From NCBI GenBank assembly GCA_002314635.1, contig DCGQ01000025.1, positions 1,118-65,117 of the forward strand: 64,000 nt of DNA. The letters are read 5' to 3'. The notes under the pieces are model-generated. The model saw nothing but the letters and a program-made list of their open reading frames with translations, did no database searches and was not told where the DNA came from. Shown one piece after another: positions 34,516 to 42,454 of the stretch; within the stretch, counting starts at the first letter, position 1, and each line of letters begins with the position of its first letter. Source of the DNA: Clostridiales bacterium UBA1774. Lineage in GTDB: Bacteria; Bacillota; Clostridia; Oscillospirales; Oscillospiraceae. The translations under genes and the position numbers were made by a program.

Positions 34516-34791
34516 TCAACCCTGATTCAGTTTATTCCAGGTGGTCTGGATTTTCTGCTGCTCCGCCTGCTCCGGTACATACCAGCCTTTGCTGTTCAAA
34601 CCGGAAAAGATACACGCCTGAATGCCGTGTTCCTCGTTCAGAATATTCAGAAACGTATTCCGCAGCTGAGGATTCACGCACTCGCCCGCATAGGTGTTGT
34701 AAGCCGCGGTGATCTGCTTCTGGCTGCAAAGGCAGTCGCCCAGAATCTCTTTTTCATCATACAGATTGCTGCACTGATTGGGATTTGTCAT
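34516..34791 (-). CDS. CotF-family spore coat protein
   Basis: This 91-residue protein is helical, with DEKEILGDCLCSQKQITAAYN and LRNTFLNILNEEHGIQ, the pattern of CotF-type coat proteins (ferritin-like helical pair). It has three cysteines. It ends only three bases after the shared terminator. The next upstream minus-strand gene, 10 bases away, is a shorter protein of similar helical type; both are probably expressed in sporulation. Confidence 0.85.
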   Translation of the reverse strand: MTNPNQCSNLYDEKEILGDCLCSQKQITAAYNTYAGECVNPQLRNTFLNILNEEHGIQACIFSGLNSKGWYVPEQAEQQKIQTTWNKLNQG

Positions 34792-34801
34792 GGCGGCCTC
34801 C

Positions 34802-34987
34802 TTAATGCAAAAAGTTCATCAGCGTGCTGCAGTGCTGCTGATGCTTTCCGGCGATTTGGTTCAGATCGTTCTGAACCTTAGGGTCCGTGCAAAGACAGGC
34901 CATCGCCTGATACTTCTTTACCAGCACCTGCTCGTGCCGGATCTGGTCATCCAGAGCGGAAAGCTCCTTGGTTGTCAGGTTTGCCAT
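34802..34987 (-). CDS. Short CotF-like spore protein
   Basis: This 61-residue protein (MANLTTKELSALDDQIRHEQ...) is a helical hairpin with a pattern like the N-terminal part of CotF/ferritin-like coat proteins, including the pair QIRHEQVLVKKY and CLCTDPKVQNDLNQIA. ATG 34987 follows AAGGAG; the open frame up to 35053 has no ribosome site. It forms a pair with the CotF gene downstream. I could not fix a sporulation promoter; CATAATA at about 35034-35028 is a weak SigF/G-like -10 element. Confidence 0.75.
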   Translation of the reverse strand: MANLTTKELSALDDQIRHEQVLVKKYQAMACLCTDPKVQNDLNQIAGKHQQHCSTLMNFLH

Positions 34988-35027
34988 ACAGAATACTCCT
35001 TGCTTGTCATTTGGGGCACCGGAAGTA

Positions 35028-35603
35028 TTATGTACCGTTCTCCGCCGCTTCAATCCCGGTAACTTTTTCCGATTCGCAAAGCGTCAGCTCTCCATTCCGG
35101 AAGCAGAATACCAGATAGGGTGCGCCGTCCAGTTCCAGATAAGACGCCAGACAGAAGATCGGCATCAAGGGAAAGGGCGTCAGGAGCGGTACGGCCAGCA
35201 GGGTATCTTCTCCGTTTCTGCGGCATCTCAAACCCGCAATCCCTCTGCAGCACTCCCGCAGCTCCGGCTCGGAAAACAGCTCCCAGCCTCGCTCTGCCTG
35301 CTCCCACAGAGATGCTTCTTCCCCGGCAATCCGGCAGCTTTCCGCCCGCGTCAATCCCATTCTCCGCCGCTCTGCCGGTGAAAAACGCCGCAGCAGCGTG
35401 TATTCCCCGTCTCCTGGTGTCAGAACGCCCAGTGAAATATCCTTCCCTTCGCATCGCGCCAGAAGCCGCAGAACGCCGTGCTTCCCGCTCCGGCAGGACG
35501 CATGAAAAAGCTGGTATGCGCCGGATGGTTCCACGGTCAGCCGTCCCGTTTCCCTGCCGTCCTCCAGAATCGCGCATTCATAGCCATTATTTTCCATCTC
35601 CAT
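35028..35603 (-). CDS. Hypothetical protein
   Basis: This 191-residue cytoplasmic protein has no signal peptide or membrane span. It is beta-rich at the N-terminus (GRLTVEPSGAYQLF) with a central Arg/Glu helical part and a final hydrophobic segment (LLTPFPLMPIFCLASYLEL) followed by FCFRNGELTLCESEK. I do not recognise the family. The start at 35603 is uncertain: an in-frame ATG lies two codons later and no good ribosome site is seen. It lies directly after a terminator, so it needs its own, unidentified promoter, possibly sporulation-specific like its neighbours. Confidence 0.6.
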   Translation of the reverse strand: MEMENNGYECAILEDGRETGRLTVEPSGAYQLFHASCRSGKHGVLRLLARCEGKDISLGVLTPGDGEYTLLRRFSPAERRRMGLTRAESCRIAGEEASLWEQAERGWELFSEPELRECCRGIAGLRCRRNGEDTLLAVPLLTPFPLMPIFCLASYLELDGAPYLVFCFRNGELTLCESEKVTGIEAAENGT

Positions 35604-35607
35604 AGGT

Positions 35608-35635
35608 AATAAAAGGAGCCGGTCGTTCCGGCTCC
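35608..35635 (-). terminator. Terminator after the anchored hypothetical gene
   Basis: On the minus strand GGAGCCGG, loop AACGA, CCGGCTCC, then TTTTATTA. Confidence 0.88.
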
Positions 35636-35641
35636 GCTCCT

Positions 35642-36157
35642 TTATCCGATCTGATGCCCGCCGCGTATCAGCAGGGCGGACGCCTCTGCCGCATTCAGTT
35701 TCGTCTCCGCCGAGGCAAGGCAGAGATGATTTTTTTCCAGTTCGGCACCGGCTTTCTGTTCCAGCGCATCCGTGGTATCCGAAATCGTACCGCTCTGAAC
35801 GCTGACGCTGCCGCTGCGAAGGATCACCTCAGTGCCCAGCGACAGGGTCAGAACGGTGCCTTTTTCTGCGGTTACTTCCTGCCAGTCGGCAGTATTTCGT
35901 GCTTCTCTGCTGCTTTCCTCCAGTGCCGTCACCCGTTCTTCCAGCGCCGTCTGCAGCGCTTCCGTATGGGAATCCAGATCCTTGCGGAACAGCTCTGTCA
36001 CATACTCCGCAAATACCTCGTTCAGATAACTCAGTGTAATCAGCGGATCCTCCTCGCTGCCGGGCACGGACAGCGCATCGCCCACTGCAAATACGCCTGC
36101 GGTCAGAATTGCTGCCGCCAGCAGAATAATCAAAAGGATCCGGTATTTCTTTTTCAT
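35642..36157 (-). CDS. Membrane-anchored exported hypothetical protein
   Basis: This 171-residue protein begins MKKKYRILLIILLAAAIL, a signal-anchor. The outside part has a helical coiled segment rich in Glu/Leu (SHTEALQTALEERVTALEESSREA), then a beta-rich domain (EKGTVLTLSLGTEVILRSGSV). That last domain resembles small bacterial domains seen on spore or envelope proteins, but I cannot name it. ATG 36157 follows AAGGAAAGAG; the open frame to 36235 overlaps mazF. It starts 26 bases after the mazF stop, in the same orientation. Confidence 0.65.
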   Translation of the reverse strand: MKKKYRILLIILLAAAILTAGVFAVGDALSVPGSEEDPLITLSYLNEVFAEYVTELFRKDLDSHTEALQTALEERVTALEESSREARNTADWQEVTAEKGTVLTLSLGTEVILRSGSVSVQSGTISDTTDALEQKAGAELEKNHLCLASAETKLNAAEASALLIRGGHQIG

Positions 36158-36182
36158 AAGCTGTCTCTCTTTCCTTCGCAAT

Positions 36183-36554
36183 CTAAACGGTGCCGCTGAT
36201 ACCGCTGCCCAGTCCGAAGCTGACGGCAATGGCATTGTCCACCCGGCCCATCATATCCTCATCCAGCTTTCCCATCCGTTCCCGCAGGCGCTGCTTGTCG
36301 ATGGTACGGATCTGTTCCAGCAGGATCACCGAATCCCGGGTCAGTCCGCAGCTTTGTCCGCCCAGAGAAATATGGGTGGGAAGTCTGGCTTTCCCGGTCT
36401 GGGAAGTGATCGCCGCCGCAATCACCGTGGGACTGTAGCGGTTTCCGATATCATTCTGAATAATAAGTACGGGACGCATCCCGCCCTGTTCGCTGCCCAC
36501 CACCGGGCTCAGATCTGCGTAGTAAATATCGCCCCGTCTGACGATTCCTGTCAT
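36183..36554 (-). CDS. MazF/PemK-type mRNA interferase (EndoA-like)
   Basis: This 123-residue toxin fold has [20 protein letters not shown] at the start, [22 protein letters not shown] and [13 protein letters not shown], all typical of EndoA/NdoA, a ribonuclease that cuts mRNA at short sequences. The arginine and threonine of the active site are present. No ribbon-helix-helix antitoxin gene precedes it: only 88 bases separate it from the upstream lipoprotein gene. It may be solitary, or its antitoxin lies elsewhere. ATG 36554 with GCGGAG upstream is chosen over 36578. Confidence 0.9.
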   Translation of the reverse strand: MTGIVRRGDIYYADLSPVVGSEQGGMRPVLIIQNDIGNRYSPTVIAAAITSQTGKARLPTHISLGGQSCGLTRDSVILLEQIRTIDKQRLRERMGKLDEDMMGRVDNAIAVSFGLGSGISGTV

Positions 36555-36641
36555 TTTCTTCACGCTCCGCCAATGCAATTACCGTTCCATCTTATGTCCG
36601 GCAATTTCATTGTTCCACGGTGAAGGGAAAAATATACGCGC

Positions 36642-37211
36642 TCAAACCGATTCCGAAAAATCGGCTGTTATCACGCAGGTTCCGTTTTCCGCGATCTCAC
36701 TGTAAAGCGGCTGTCCGGTTTCCGAATCAAACCAGGTGGTAAACCAGATCAGTTCCTCCTGACCGGCAGCGGTCAGATCCATCCGGGCGGCAATGCATTC
36801 TCTTTCTCCGCGCCGCTCCTGCCAGCAATCCGTGACACAGCCGGTGAGCCAGCTTTCGATCAGCATGGGAAATGCCTGAATGGGACTCAGTCCTGCCGCT
36901 GCGCCGGTGTCCAACATCGCACCGTCATAATACAGCGTGACCCCGGTTTCGTCCAGCTTAACCGCAACATTTTCCAGCTCTGCCGGTTCCAACACGGTAA
37001 TGATCCCGCTGTCCGCATCCCCGGCATAGGTCAGCAGCCAGGCATAGACCCGTTCTCCGTAGTCGGCGCACACCCGTGCCTTCAATGTGTAGGTTTTCTG
37101 CTCCAGCATTCGGGCACGCAGCAGGGCAAACTGGCTTTTCCCATCCCGCACCGTACCGGCACAGCCGGTGAGCAGACAGGCAAGCAGCAGGGTCAGAATC
37201 ATTTTCTTCAA
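36642..37211 (-). CDS. Lipoprotein of unknown function
   Basis: This 189-residue protein has a short lipoprotein signal (KKMILTLLLACLLTGC, cysteine about residue 17). The exported part resembles small outer-surface proteins that carry lipids or peptides (LLRARMLEQKTYTLKARVCADYGERVY), but I cannot assign the family. TTG 37211 is the likely start because GGAGG lies eight bases upstream; ATG 37202 would be too far from it. It is followed by mazF. A mother-cell role during sporulation is possible from context only. Confidence 0.7.
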   Translation of the reverse strand: MKKMILTLLLACLLTGCAGTVRDGKSQFALLRARMLEQKTYTLKARVCADYGERVYAWLLTYAGDADSGIITVLEPAELENVAVKLDETGVTLYYDGAMLDTGAAAGLSPIQAFPMLIESWLTGCVTDCWQERRGERECIAARMDLTAAGQEELIWFTTWFDSETGQPLYSEIAENGTCVITADFSESV

Positions 37212-37290
37212 ACGCTTCGCCTCCGGAAACATCGGCGGCACCTGTGCGGTGCTGCCCTGATGCTTCCAGATTATGCTTTGACGGCAGCCG

Positions 37291-37833
37291 TTATTCCTCC
37301 GAAGGGACCTGTTCCTCCGGCAGCGTATACTCCATCTTCCGGCCGAGATAACCCTTGAATGCTGCCAGCAGCCGATCATTGGGGCTCAGATACACCAGTT
37401 CCCGGCTTCCGTCCTGCCGCTCGGAAATGAAATACCAGCGATTCGAAGCTTTCGCGCCGATGGCCGCATCCACCGTCCGGGTGAAGCTGCCCTGCAGCGT
37501 GCTTTCGTGTCCGGCGCAGGGAGCCATTGCTGTGATTTCCTTGCAGGAAACGCTGAGTACCGTGCTGCGCTTGCGGCGGCCGAGAATCTTATCAATGTCC
37601 ACATCCCCGTTGATAAAGGAATACTCGTACTCTTTGACGGTATAGACAAAGGCAAAAAACTCCAGAATGATCACCAACGCAAACAGAACCGGAAAAAAGT
37701 TTTTTGCCAATAGAAACGCGGCTGTGATCAGTACCAGTCCCGCAAAGACCGTTCCCAGCTTGAACATCGTCTCACCACCGGGACGCTGGCGGCGGACAAG
37801 CTGTTCCACAAAAACATCCTGATAGACCTTCAT
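37291..37833 (-). CDS. Membrane protein of unknown function
   Basis: This 180-residue protein has two adjacent membrane spans (about 25-60) after a short basic cytoplasmic start (EQLVRRQRPGGETM), then a cytoplasmic beta-rich domain of about 110 residues with DVDIDKILGRRKRSTVL and RWYFISERQDGSRELVYLSP. The arrangement resembles a conserved clostridial unknown family, possibly DUF6106. ATG 37833 is preceded by AAAGGAAGGACG; the open frame extends to 38058 but runs through the opposite-strand Phe T-box. It is probably cotranscribed with the lipoprotein gene downstream. Confidence 0.7.
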   Translation of the reverse strand: MKVYQDVFVEQLVRRQRPGGETMFKLGTVFAGLVLITAAFLLAKNFFPVLFALVIILEFFAFVYTVKEYEYSFINGDVDIDKILGRRKRSTVLSVSCKEITAMAPCAGHESTLQGSFTRTVDAAIGAKASNRWYFISERQDGSRELVYLSPNDRLLAAFKGYLGRKMEYTLPEEQVPSEE

Positions 37834-37888
37834 ATTCCGTTTCGTCCTTCCTTTTAGTATATGACAGTATAAAGCAAAAAAAAGGATA

Positions 37889-37917
37889 TTGCAATATGGA
37901 AACTCTCGTGATATACT
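37889..37917 (+). promoter_or_regulatory. Promoter of the pheST T-box leader
   Basis: TTGCAA (37889-37894), 17 bases, TATACT (37912-37917). Confidence 0.8.
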
Positions 37918-37923
37918 CGCGCA

Positions 37924-38167
37924 AAATGGCGTTGAGCGGGAAAATAACGGGATCGGCGTTTTGCAGAGACGGGTACACCGGCTGAGAGTATCCGATTCGC
38001 CCTCCGTTTGGTTCGCCCGGGAGCTGCGGCGCAATGGCCGACGGTTCAGCCCCGTCACAGGCTGTGGGAAATGATGGTTTCCCGTTAAGGTGCGCAGCTA
38101 TGCTGCGAATATGGGTGGTACCGCGGAGCTTTCCGTCCCATACACATGGGAGGAGGCTCTTTTTTTG
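37924..38167 (+). promoter_or_regulatory. T-box leader, Phe specifier, controlling pheST
   Basis: The leader carries the T-box sequence GGGTGGTACCGCGG (38113-38126) and a downstream terminator that ends in a T run at 38160-38166. The specifier is TTC (38012-38014), placed by the register triplet-N-4 bases-N-GAGC, which also holds for the other three T-boxes here. Uncharged tRNA-Phe would stabilise the antiterminator and allow pheST expression. The match of codon to gene product validates the register. Confidence 0.93.
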
Positions 38168-38209
38168 TGTCATCTTCTCATAAGAATTTTTTGGGAGGCA
38201 GAAATCAGT

Positions 38210-39238
38210 ATGAGAAACAAACTGGAAGAGATTCGCAGCGAGTCCCTGAATGCCATTCGGGACGCGCAGGATCTGAGTGCGCTGGATGCGCTGCGCGTCC
38301 AGTATCTGGGCAAAAAAGGCAGCCTCAGCGCCGTTCTGAAGCAGCTGGGTGCGCTGAGCGCGGAGGAGCGTCCGCTGGTGGGTCAGCTGGCCAACGAGGT
38401 TCGTACCCAGATCGAAACCGCCATCAAGGAACGCGTCGATGCCCTGCAGTCTGCGCTGATGGAAAAGAAACTGCGGGAAGAAGCGCTGGATGTGACCATT
38501 CCCGGCACATCGGTGGCGCTGGGTGCCCGCCATCCTCTACAGATCCTGTGGGATGAGTGCGTGGATATCTTCGTGGGTATGGGTTTTCAGGTCGCCGAAG
38601 GCCCTGAGATCGAACTCAGCACCTATGACTTCGACAAGCTGAACATTCCCGTAGGACACACCGTCCGGGAATGGACCGATACGTTCTATATCACCGAGGA
38701 CGAGCGGGTGCATCTCCGCTGCCAGACAAGCCCGGTACAGGTGCATGTGATGGAGAACCAGAAACCTCCCATCCGTGTCATCTCTCCCGGCCGCGTGTTC
38801 CGCAAGGATGAAATCGACGCAACCCATTCCCCCATGTTCCACCAGATGGAAGGTCTGGTGGTGGACAAGGGTATCACCATGGGCGATCTGAAAGGCACGC
38901 TGAATGTGCTGCTGAAGCGTCTATACGGCCCCGACACCGTGACCCGGTTCCGCCCCCATCACTTCCCCTTCACCGAGCCCAGCTGCGAGGTGGATGTGCA
39001 GTGCTTTGAATGCCATGGCGAGGGCTGCCGCGTCTGCAAGGGCGAAGGCTGGATCGAAGTGCTGGGTGCCGGTATGGTGCATCCCCGCGTGCTCTCCGGC
39101 TGCGGCATCGACCCGGATGAATACAGCGGCTTTGCATTCGGCGTAGGTCTGGAGCGTCTGGCCATGCGCCGGTTCAGCATCAGCGACCTGCGGCTGATGT
39201 TCGAAAACGATGTGCGTTTCCTCCAGCAGTTTGTCTGA
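38210..39238 (+). CDS. pheS: Phenylalanyl-tRNA synthetase alpha subunit
   Basis: This 342-residue class II subunit charges tRNA-Phe with phenylalanine. It has an N-terminal coiled coil (1-90), then the catalytic core with motif 2 RVFRKDEIDATHSPMFHQ (about residue 205), HHFPFTEPS, and motif 3 GFAFGVGLERLAM. A cysteine-rich insert CFECHGEGCRVC may bind zinc. ATG 38210 follows GGGAGGCAG; the upstream open frame crosses the T-box terminator. pheT follows after 29 bases. Confidence 0.97.
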   Translation: MRNKLEEIRSESLNAIRDAQDLSALDALRVQYLGKKGSLSAVLKQLGALSAEERPLVGQLANEVRTQIETAIKERVDALQSALMEKKLREEALDVTIPGTSVALGARHPLQILWDECVDIFVGMGFQVAEGPEIELSTYDFDKLNIPVGHTVREWTDTFYITEDERVHLRCQTSPVQVHVMENQKPPIRVISPGRVFRKDEIDATHSPMFHQMEGLVVDKGITMGDLKGTLNVLLKRLYGPDTVTRFRPHHFPFTEPSCEVDVQCFECHGEGCRVCKGEGWIEVLGAGMVHPRVLSGCGIDPDEYSGFAFGVGLERLAMRRFSISDLRLMFENDVRFLQQFV

Positions 39239-39267
39239 CGGAATCGCACGGATAGGAGGTTAGCAAA

Positions 39268-41649
39268 ATGAAACTTTCCAGAGAATGGCTGAATGAATTC
39301 ACCCCGGTGAATGTGACCGATAAAGAGTTCTGCGACCGGATGACCATGTCCGGCTCCAAGGTTGAGGGCTATGAGGTTCTGTTTGACGAGATTCACAATG
39401 TGGTAGTGGGCAAGGTGCTGAGCATGGAACGGCACCCCAACAGTGACCACCTTTGGATCTGTCAGATCGAGGTGGGCAAGGACGCCCCCGTGCAGATCAT
39501 CACCGGTGCCCAGAATGTGCAGGTCGGGGATTTGGTTCCCGCCGCACTGCACAAATCCACCCTCCCCGGCGGCAAGACCATCGAAAAGGGCAAGCTTCGC
39601 GGAGAAAAGAGCGAGGGCATGCTCTGCGGTCTGGAAGAACTGGGACTGACGGTAAACGACTATCCCTATGCCATCACCGACGGCATCTTCATTCTGCAGG
39701 AGCCCTGCACCGTAGGCCAGGACATCGTGGAAGCGCTGAAGCTGCGGGACAGCGTGGTGGATTTCGAAATCACCAACAACCGTCCTGACTGCCTTTCCAT
39801 CCGCGGTCTCAGCCGGGAAGCTGCCGTCACCTTCGGTACTCCCCTGACTCTGCCCGAGCCTCAGGTCAAAGGCAGCGGCGACGATATTCACAACTACCTG
39901 AATGTGGACATTCAAAATTCCGAGCTGTGCCCCCGTTACACCGCTCGTGTGGTCAAGAATGTGAAGATCGCCCCTTCCCCTGTCTGGCTGCGCCGCCGTC
40001 TGCGTGCCAGCGGCATTCGTCCCATCAATAATATCGTGGATATCACCAACTATGTCATGCTGGAGTACGGTCAGCCCATGCACTCCTTTGACTACCGCTG
40101 CATCAGCGGCAGCCGGATCGTGGTTCGCAACGCTGCCGAAGGTGAGGAAATGGCCACGCTGGACGGCAGTCCCCGCGCATTGAAGGCCGATATGCTGGTC
40201 ATTGCCGATGAAAAGAAACCCATCGGTCTGGCCGGTATCATGGGCGGTCAGAACAGCGAGATCACCGGGGACACCACTTCCGTTGTCTTTGAGTCCGCCA
40301 ACTTCAACGGCATCAACATCCGCAAGACCGCCATCACGCTGGGTATGCGTACCGATGCTTCCTCCCGCTTTGAAAAGGGACTTGACCCGCTGGGCACCCT
40401 GCCCGCCGTGCAGCGTGCCTGTGAACTGGTGGAGCTGCTGGGCGCCGGTGATGTGGTGGACGGCATCATTGATGTAGTTGCCAGAGAGATCAAACCCGTC
40501 ACCTTGAAGCTGGAATCCGACAAGGTTGACGGTCTGCTGGGCATCCATACGGAACCGGCTTTCCAGAAGAAGGTTCTCATGGAGCTGGGATTCAACTTCG
40601 ACGGCGATGTGATGACCGTTCCTTCCTGGCGCGGTGATGTGAGTCATTACAGCGACATTGCCGAGGAGGTCGCCCGGTTCTATGGCTATGACCGGATCCC
40701 CGCAACTGCCTTCAAGGGCGTTACCGCTCAGGGCGGTCTGACTGCCGCACAGCAGTTGGAGCGGGATACCCGCCAGCTGTGCCGCAGCATGGGTTATAAC
40801 GAGATTCTGACCTACTCCTTCATCGGTCAGGGCGACAATGATCTGAGCAATATGCCGAAAGACCATGCGCTGCGGGATTCCTTCCGGATCCTGAATCCGC
40901 TGGGCGAGGACACCTCTATTATGCGCACCACCATGCTCTCCGGCGTTTTGAAGTGCATGACGCTGAACGCCTCTCATCGGAACAAGGAAGTAAAGCTGTT
41001 CGATCTGAGCAAGGTCTATCTGAAGCAGGACGGACAGGATCTGGCGCTGGAGGAAAAGCACCTGACCATGGGCGTTTACGGAGAAGGCGCCGATTTCTAC
41101 GCCGTCAAGGGCAATGTGGAGGCGCTGCTGCGCTTCCTGCGGATCCCCGCCCCGGTCTTTGCCGCCAACACGCAGCATTATGCTTTCCATCCCGGCCGCT
41201 GTGCCGATGTGTTCGCCGCCGACGGCACACTGCTGGGCACCTTCGGTGAACTGCATCCCACGGTGCGGAAGAACTGCGGCATTTCCGCCGCTGCCGCTGC
41301 CGTTGAGCTGAACTTCGACAGGCTGCTGGCCTGCCGTGCCCCGGAAGCCCAGTATCAGCCGCTGCCCCGTTTCCCTGCCGTCCTCCGGGATCTTGCCGTG
41401 GTCTGTGAAGAGAAAATCACCGTGCGCCAGCTCAGTGAATGCATTCAGGAAGCCGGCGGCAAGCTGCTGCGGGAGGTGGACTTCTTCGATGTATACCGCG
41501 GCAATCCCATTCCGGAGGGCAGCAAGAGCGTTGCATTCTCCCTCAGCTTCCGGAAAGAGGAAAGCAGTCTGACCGACAGTGAGATCGAGCCCTGCATGAA
41601 GCAGATTCTCACCGCTTTGGAGGAAAAACTTCAGGCGAAAATCCGCTGA
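39268..41649 (+). CDS. pheT: Phenylalanyl-tRNA synthetase beta subunit
   Basis: This 793-residue subunit has the N-terminal tRNA-binding EMAP-like domain (VVVGKVLSMERHPNSDHLW, about 45-150), the B3/B4 editing region (about 210-390), the B5 domain, the inactive class II core and the C-terminal anticodon-binding domain (YQPLPRFPAVLRDLAV onwards). Length is normal. It forms a heterotetramer with PheS. GGAGG precedes the ATG. No terminator is obvious after the stop; ireB has its own promoter 16 bases downstream. Confidence 0.97.
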   Translation: MKLSREWLNEFTPVNVTDKEFCDRMTMSGSKVEGYEVLFDEIHNVVVGKVLSMERHPNSDHLWICQIEVGKDAPVQIITGAQNVQVGDLVPAALHKSTLPGGKTIEKGKLRGEKSEGMLCGLEELGLTVNDYPYAITDGIFILQEPCTVGQDIVEALKLRDSVVDFEITNNRPDCLSIRGLSREAAVTFGTPLTLPEPQVKGSGDDIHNYLNVDIQNSELCPRYTARVVKNVKIAPSPVWLRRRLRASGIRPINNIVDITNYVMLEYGQPMHSFDYRCISGSRIVVRNAAEGEEMATLDGSPRALKADMLVIADEKKPIGLAGIMGGQNSEITGDTTSVVFESANFNGINIRKTAITLGMRTDASSRFEKGLDPLGTLPAVQRACELVELLGAGDVVDGIIDVVAREIKPVTLKLESDKVDGLLGIHTEPAFQKKVLMELGFNFDGDVMTVPSWRGDVSHYSDIAEEVARFYGYDRIPATAFKGVTAQGGLTAAQQLERDTRQLCRSMGYNEILTYSFIGQGDNDLSNMPKDHALRDSFRILNPLGEDTSIMRTTMLSGVLKCMTLNASHRNKEVKLFDLSKVYLKQDGQDLALEEKHLTMGVYGEGADFYAVKGNVEALLRFLRIPAPVFAANTQHYAFHPGRCADVFAADGTLLGTFGELHPTVRKNCGISAAAAAVELNFDRLLACRAPEAQYQPLPRFPAVLRDLAVVCEEKITVRQLSECIQEAGGKLLREVDFFDVYRGNPIPEGSKSVAFSLSFRKEESSLTDSEIEPCMKQILTALEEKLQAKIR

Positions 41650-41664
41650 TCCGGAATAAAATTC

Positions 41665-41693
41665 TTTACAGTCGGGAAAAAAAGAGCTATAAT
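41665..41693 (+). promoter_or_regulatory. Promoter of ireB
   Basis: TTTACA (41665-41670), 17 bases, TATAAT (41688-41693). Confidence 0.85.
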
Positions 41694-41721
41694 ACGCTAT
41701 ATGCTGTAAGGAGGCTCTGCC

Positions 41722-41964
41722 ATGGATCAGTTTACACGCAAGTTCGGTATCGTGGATAAGAGCACGGAAATTCACGAGATTCTCACTTCCGTTTATGACG
41801 CGCTGAAGGTCAAAGGGTATAACCCCATCAATCAGATCGTGGGCTACATCCTCACCGAAGACCCCACATACATCACGAATTACAAAAATGCGCGGACGCT
41901 GATCAGTCACCTGGACAGAGATGAACTGCTGCAGGAGCTGGTTCGTAGCTACCTGAATCTTTGA
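41722..41964 (+). CDS. ireB: IreB-family regulatory phosphoprotein (UPF0297/DUF965)
   Basis: This 80-residue protein matches the YrzL/IreB family over its full length ([60 protein letters not shown]). In Enterococcus IreB is a substrate of the PASTA kinase IreK and modulates cephalosporin resistance. It is usually beside ruvX, DUF1292 or alaS; here it is a single gene between pheT and an unrelated promoter. Confidence 0.92.
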   Translation: MDQFTRKFGIVDKSTEIHEILTSVYDALKVKGYNPINQIVGYILTEDPTYITNYKNARTLISHLDRDELLQELVRSYLNL

Positions 41965-41978
41965 TACGATGTTCTTTC

Positions 41979-42012
41979 CACACCCCTCCCACAATGGGAG
42001 GGGTGTGTTTTT
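41979..42012 (+). terminator. Terminator of ireB
   Basis: CACACCCCTCCCA (41979-41991), loop CAA, TGGGAGGGGTGTG (41995-42007), then TTTTT. Confidence 0.96.
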
Positions 42013-42077
42013 CATCTGGCAGAATGAAGTGGCAACAATTACCGGTGGGGAAAGTAACACCCCGCTGTCTGATGTCC

Positions 42078-42106
42078 TTGACAGTTCCCGGAATATGCAT
42101 TATACT
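42078..42106 (+). promoter_or_regulatory. Promoter of the 95-residue protein gene
   Basis: TTGACA (42078-42083), 17 bases, TATACT (42101-42106). Confidence 0.88.
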
Positions 42107-42142
42107 AATAATCTCAAAAGTATGCGAGAAAGGATGATATCG

Positions 42143-42430
42143 ATGGCGAACGAAAATACTCTGACTTATAAGGGGCGTCCTCTGCGTCGGAAGGATAACC
42201 TGATTTACTACGGAGAGATGACCGATAAATATATTGTCATGCTGCAGATTCTGGACACCGAAGCGCTGCAGGACATGAAGCTGGCGAAACGGGTTTCCGT
42301 CCAGCTCCAGCTTACCGATCCGGATATCCGCTCCCGGGATCGGGTGGTCAAGAAAGCAGAAAAAGAAGGCCTTTATGTAGCGCTGGATCTGGGCGCTGTC
42401 TGGCTGGAAAGGATGCTCAGTCAGGAGTGA
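42143..42430 (+). CDS. Conserved small protein of unknown function
   Basis: This 95-residue cytoplasmic protein is mixed alpha/beta (LTYKGRPLRRKDNLIYYGEM, DKYIVMLQILDTEAL, RVSVQLQLTDPDIRSRDRV). It has no cysteine and no membrane segment. I take it as a conserved clostridial unknown; no function is suggested by sequence. ATG 42143 with GAAAGGATG upstream is used, since the promoter lies at 42078-42106. A secreted cell-wall hydrolase gene follows 24 bases later and is probably cotranscribed. Confidence 0.75.
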   Translation: MANENTLTYKGRPLRRKDNLIYYGEMTDKYIVMLQILDTEALQDMKLAKRVSVQLQLTDPDIRSRDRVVKKAEKEGLYVALDLGAVWLERMLSQE

Positions 42431-42454
42431 GCATCGGATACAGGAGATAGAAAA

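Noticed and set aside
38959..42060. A 1033-residue minus-strand open frame across pheST
   Set aside because: pheS and pheT on the plus strand are unmistakable; the antisense frame has no motif or start signal.
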